From NCBI GenBank assembly GCA_019359675.1, contig JAHHGX010000021.1, positions 1 through 63,878 on the forward strand: a DNA stretch of 63,878 bases, read 5' to 3'. Below the pieces are notes generated by a model that worked only from the letters and a program-made list of their open reading frames with translations, had not been told where the DNA came from and ran no database searches. The translations under genes and the position numbers were made by a program. This stretch comes from Calothrix sp. FI2-JRJ7 (GTDB lineage: Bacteria; Cyanobacteriota; Cyanobacteriia; Cyanobacteriales; Nostocaceae). Each line of letters starts with the position of its first letter. Position 1 is the stretch's first letter. Shown here piece after piece: positions 62,655-63,878 of this stretch.

Positions 62655-63030
62655 GTATCAATTTTGACTTAAAAAAAACATTTTAAAGTGGCATATATTA
62701 GAAAATCCAGCTTAATTTTTAACAAATTTTAGAGGTATTAATTTTGACTTAAAAAAAATTTGAAAACACTACTATATACAAAATTCACGGCAATTTATCA
62801 GCAAGTCGTAGCGAGTATCATTTTTGACTTTAAAATAAATTTTGAAAACACTACCATATACAAAATTCGCGATAATTTATCAGCGAGTTGCTGCGAGTAT
62901 CATTTTTGACTTTGAAAAAAATGTTGAAAACACCGCATATATAAAAACACTCTAGTTTTCAACAAATTTCAGCAAGTATAAATTTTAACCATCATCTAAA
63001 ATTTTCAAACGGGCATATAAAAAATTTACA
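62655..63030 (+). repeat. Tandem repeat, about five units of 80 bp
   Basis: GAGGTATCAATTTTGACTT-like blocks start at about 62655, 62735, 62815, 62897 and 62976, so the period is 79-82 bp. Each is followed by a poly-A stretch, AACACT.C.ATATA-like and AATTTATCAGC-like segments. A further related half-unit lies near 63590. No open frame. Confidence 0.75.
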
Positions 63031-63117
63031 AGCTGAAACGCGCACGGTCTCGAAAATAAAAACTTTCATGCGAACATTAATTTTAATTCCCTGGCGCCGG
63101 ATAAATGTATATTCACA

Positions 63118-63146
63118 TAAAAAATCCCCCTTCGCGGAGGAGTTTT
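63118..63146 (-). terminator. Rho-independent terminator of the 63149 gene
   Basis: Read on the minus strand: TCCTCC GCGAA GGGGGA with a run of six T. The stem is 6 bp including one T-G pair. It begins two bases after the stop of the minus-strand gene at 63149. Confidence 0.65.
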
Positions 63147-63148
63147 GT

Positions 63149-63415
63149 TTAATTAACTTCGACCTTAATCTTTATTTCATTAACCCACCATTTGAATTCA
63201 TATTCTTTTTCATACTCGTAGATATCGAAAATTCCCTCTAAACACTGTTCTAAATTATCAAAATCACAATTATTGTCTCGCATATCTTGCCATTCTTTAA
63301 GATGAGGTACAAAATAACCTAGATGCTTTCTCTTAAAAGAGATTGAATAAGTGATGTAACCTGAATCAACACAACCAGTATGAACGAGACGGTAGGTGTT
63401 AGAAGTAGTTAACAT
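63149..63415 (-). CDS. Small hypothetical protein, 88 residues
   Basis: Begins MLTTSNTYRLVHTGCVDSG and contains FKRKHLGYFVPHLKEWQDM and YEYEKEYEFKWWVNEIKIKV. Acidic and aromatic, soluble, no motif with known function. It has a terminator directly downstream, which supports that it is transcribed as a single gene. Confidence 0.5.
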   Translation of the reverse strand: MLTTSNTYRLVHTGCVDSGYITYSISFKRKHLGYFVPHLKEWQDMRDNNCDFDNLEQCLEGIFDIYEYEKEYEFKWWVNEIKIKVEVN

Positions 63416-63691
63416 GTTAGATACCTGTTTACTTAACTATAATTATTATACAAATTAATAGTAATAAATAGTTATAAAATTACTTATTTAGTAACAATTG
63501 TAATAATTAAAAATATAATTTTCAAACACTATATAAACATTATTTATGAGCATATATTTATCGGCGCCATCATTAATAAATTCAGAGCAAACATTAATTT
63601 TCAGCTTTGAATAAATTTCTTAATAAGGCATATATATAAAAATTGATATTAACCATTAACTTAGCACTCAGAACTCAGCACTTTTAACTTC

Positions 63692-63878
<187 letters not shown>

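Noticed and set aside
62655-63030. CRISPR array
   Set aside because: Units are about 80 bp, entire units repeat without unique spacers, and no cas genes are near.

Overview
The window reads as an AT-rich accessory region from a filamentous, probably Nostocales-type cyanobacterium. The evidence is two PEP-CTERM-type exported proteins, a very large NB-ARC/WD40 STAND protein, several small proteins of the cyanobacterial plasmid/phage type, IS5-like and DDE-type insertion sequences, remnants of a filamentous-haemagglutinin-like protein, and the C-terminal part of a cyanobacterial RNA polymerase beta subunit at the right edge. The palindrome GGCGCC occurs about 150 times by eye, against about 3 expected at this base composition. 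The usual cyanobacterial HIP1 octamer GCGATCGC was noticed once, inside a gene that looks foreign. No tRNA, rRNA or CRISPR array was recognised.

Layout. 1-1.4 kb: N-terminus of an IS5-like transposase, a DUF3085-like protein and one unknown gene. 1.5-13.7 kb: a same-strand cassette that looks like a defence locus: HNH nuclease, XRE regulator with a perfect palindromic operator, two unrecognised proteins, a 1895-residue DEAD/DEAH helicase with a DUF1998-like end (coupled to the gene before it), and an HNH nuclease whose N-terminus resembles sulfur-binding McrA-type domains. I regard this as the best candidate for an unusual system. 13.7-22 kb: small unknown genes, a three-member paralogous family, GNAT proteins and a PH-domain protein. 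22.4-24.3 kb: a pentein-fold deiminase-like enzyme, a 307-bp inverted-repeat element and another IS5 transposase piece. 25-27 kb: a plasmid-type regulator pair around a shared operator. 27.5-33.7 kb: a 14-WD40 STAND protein and a membrane protein bracketed by two inverted copies of a 193-bp MITE. 34-37.7 kb: a run of small phage/plasmid-type genes, mostly on the minus strand.

38-44 kb: an exported WD40 protein, a glycosyltransferase remnant, a GC-rich Baeyer-Villiger monooxygenase without GGCGCC sites (probable recent transfer), regulators and an acidic unknown protein. 45-52.6 kb: an isonitrile synthase fused to a TauD-type dioxygenase, a GST, a Tat-exported GMC oxidoreductase and an isochorismatase/HxlR divergent pair, with repeats and decayed genes between them. 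53.8-56.8 kb: a SulP anion transporter and an exported unknown protein. 57-60.4 kb: a SWIM zinc-finger gene cut by a complete 1509-bp IS (16-bp terminal repeats, 6-bp target duplication), next to its intact paralogue. 60.4-63.4 kb: ribbon-helix-helix-like and HNH genes, small unknown genes and tandem repeats.

The region appears to be an accumulation zone for mobile and defence DNA. Dispersed repeats, split genes and GGCGCC pairs that can form hairpins fill the gaps. The functional unit with the clearest internal logic is the helicase cassette. The PvcA-PvcB fusion and nearby oxidoreductases may be a small specialised-metabolism group, but that link is an inference.
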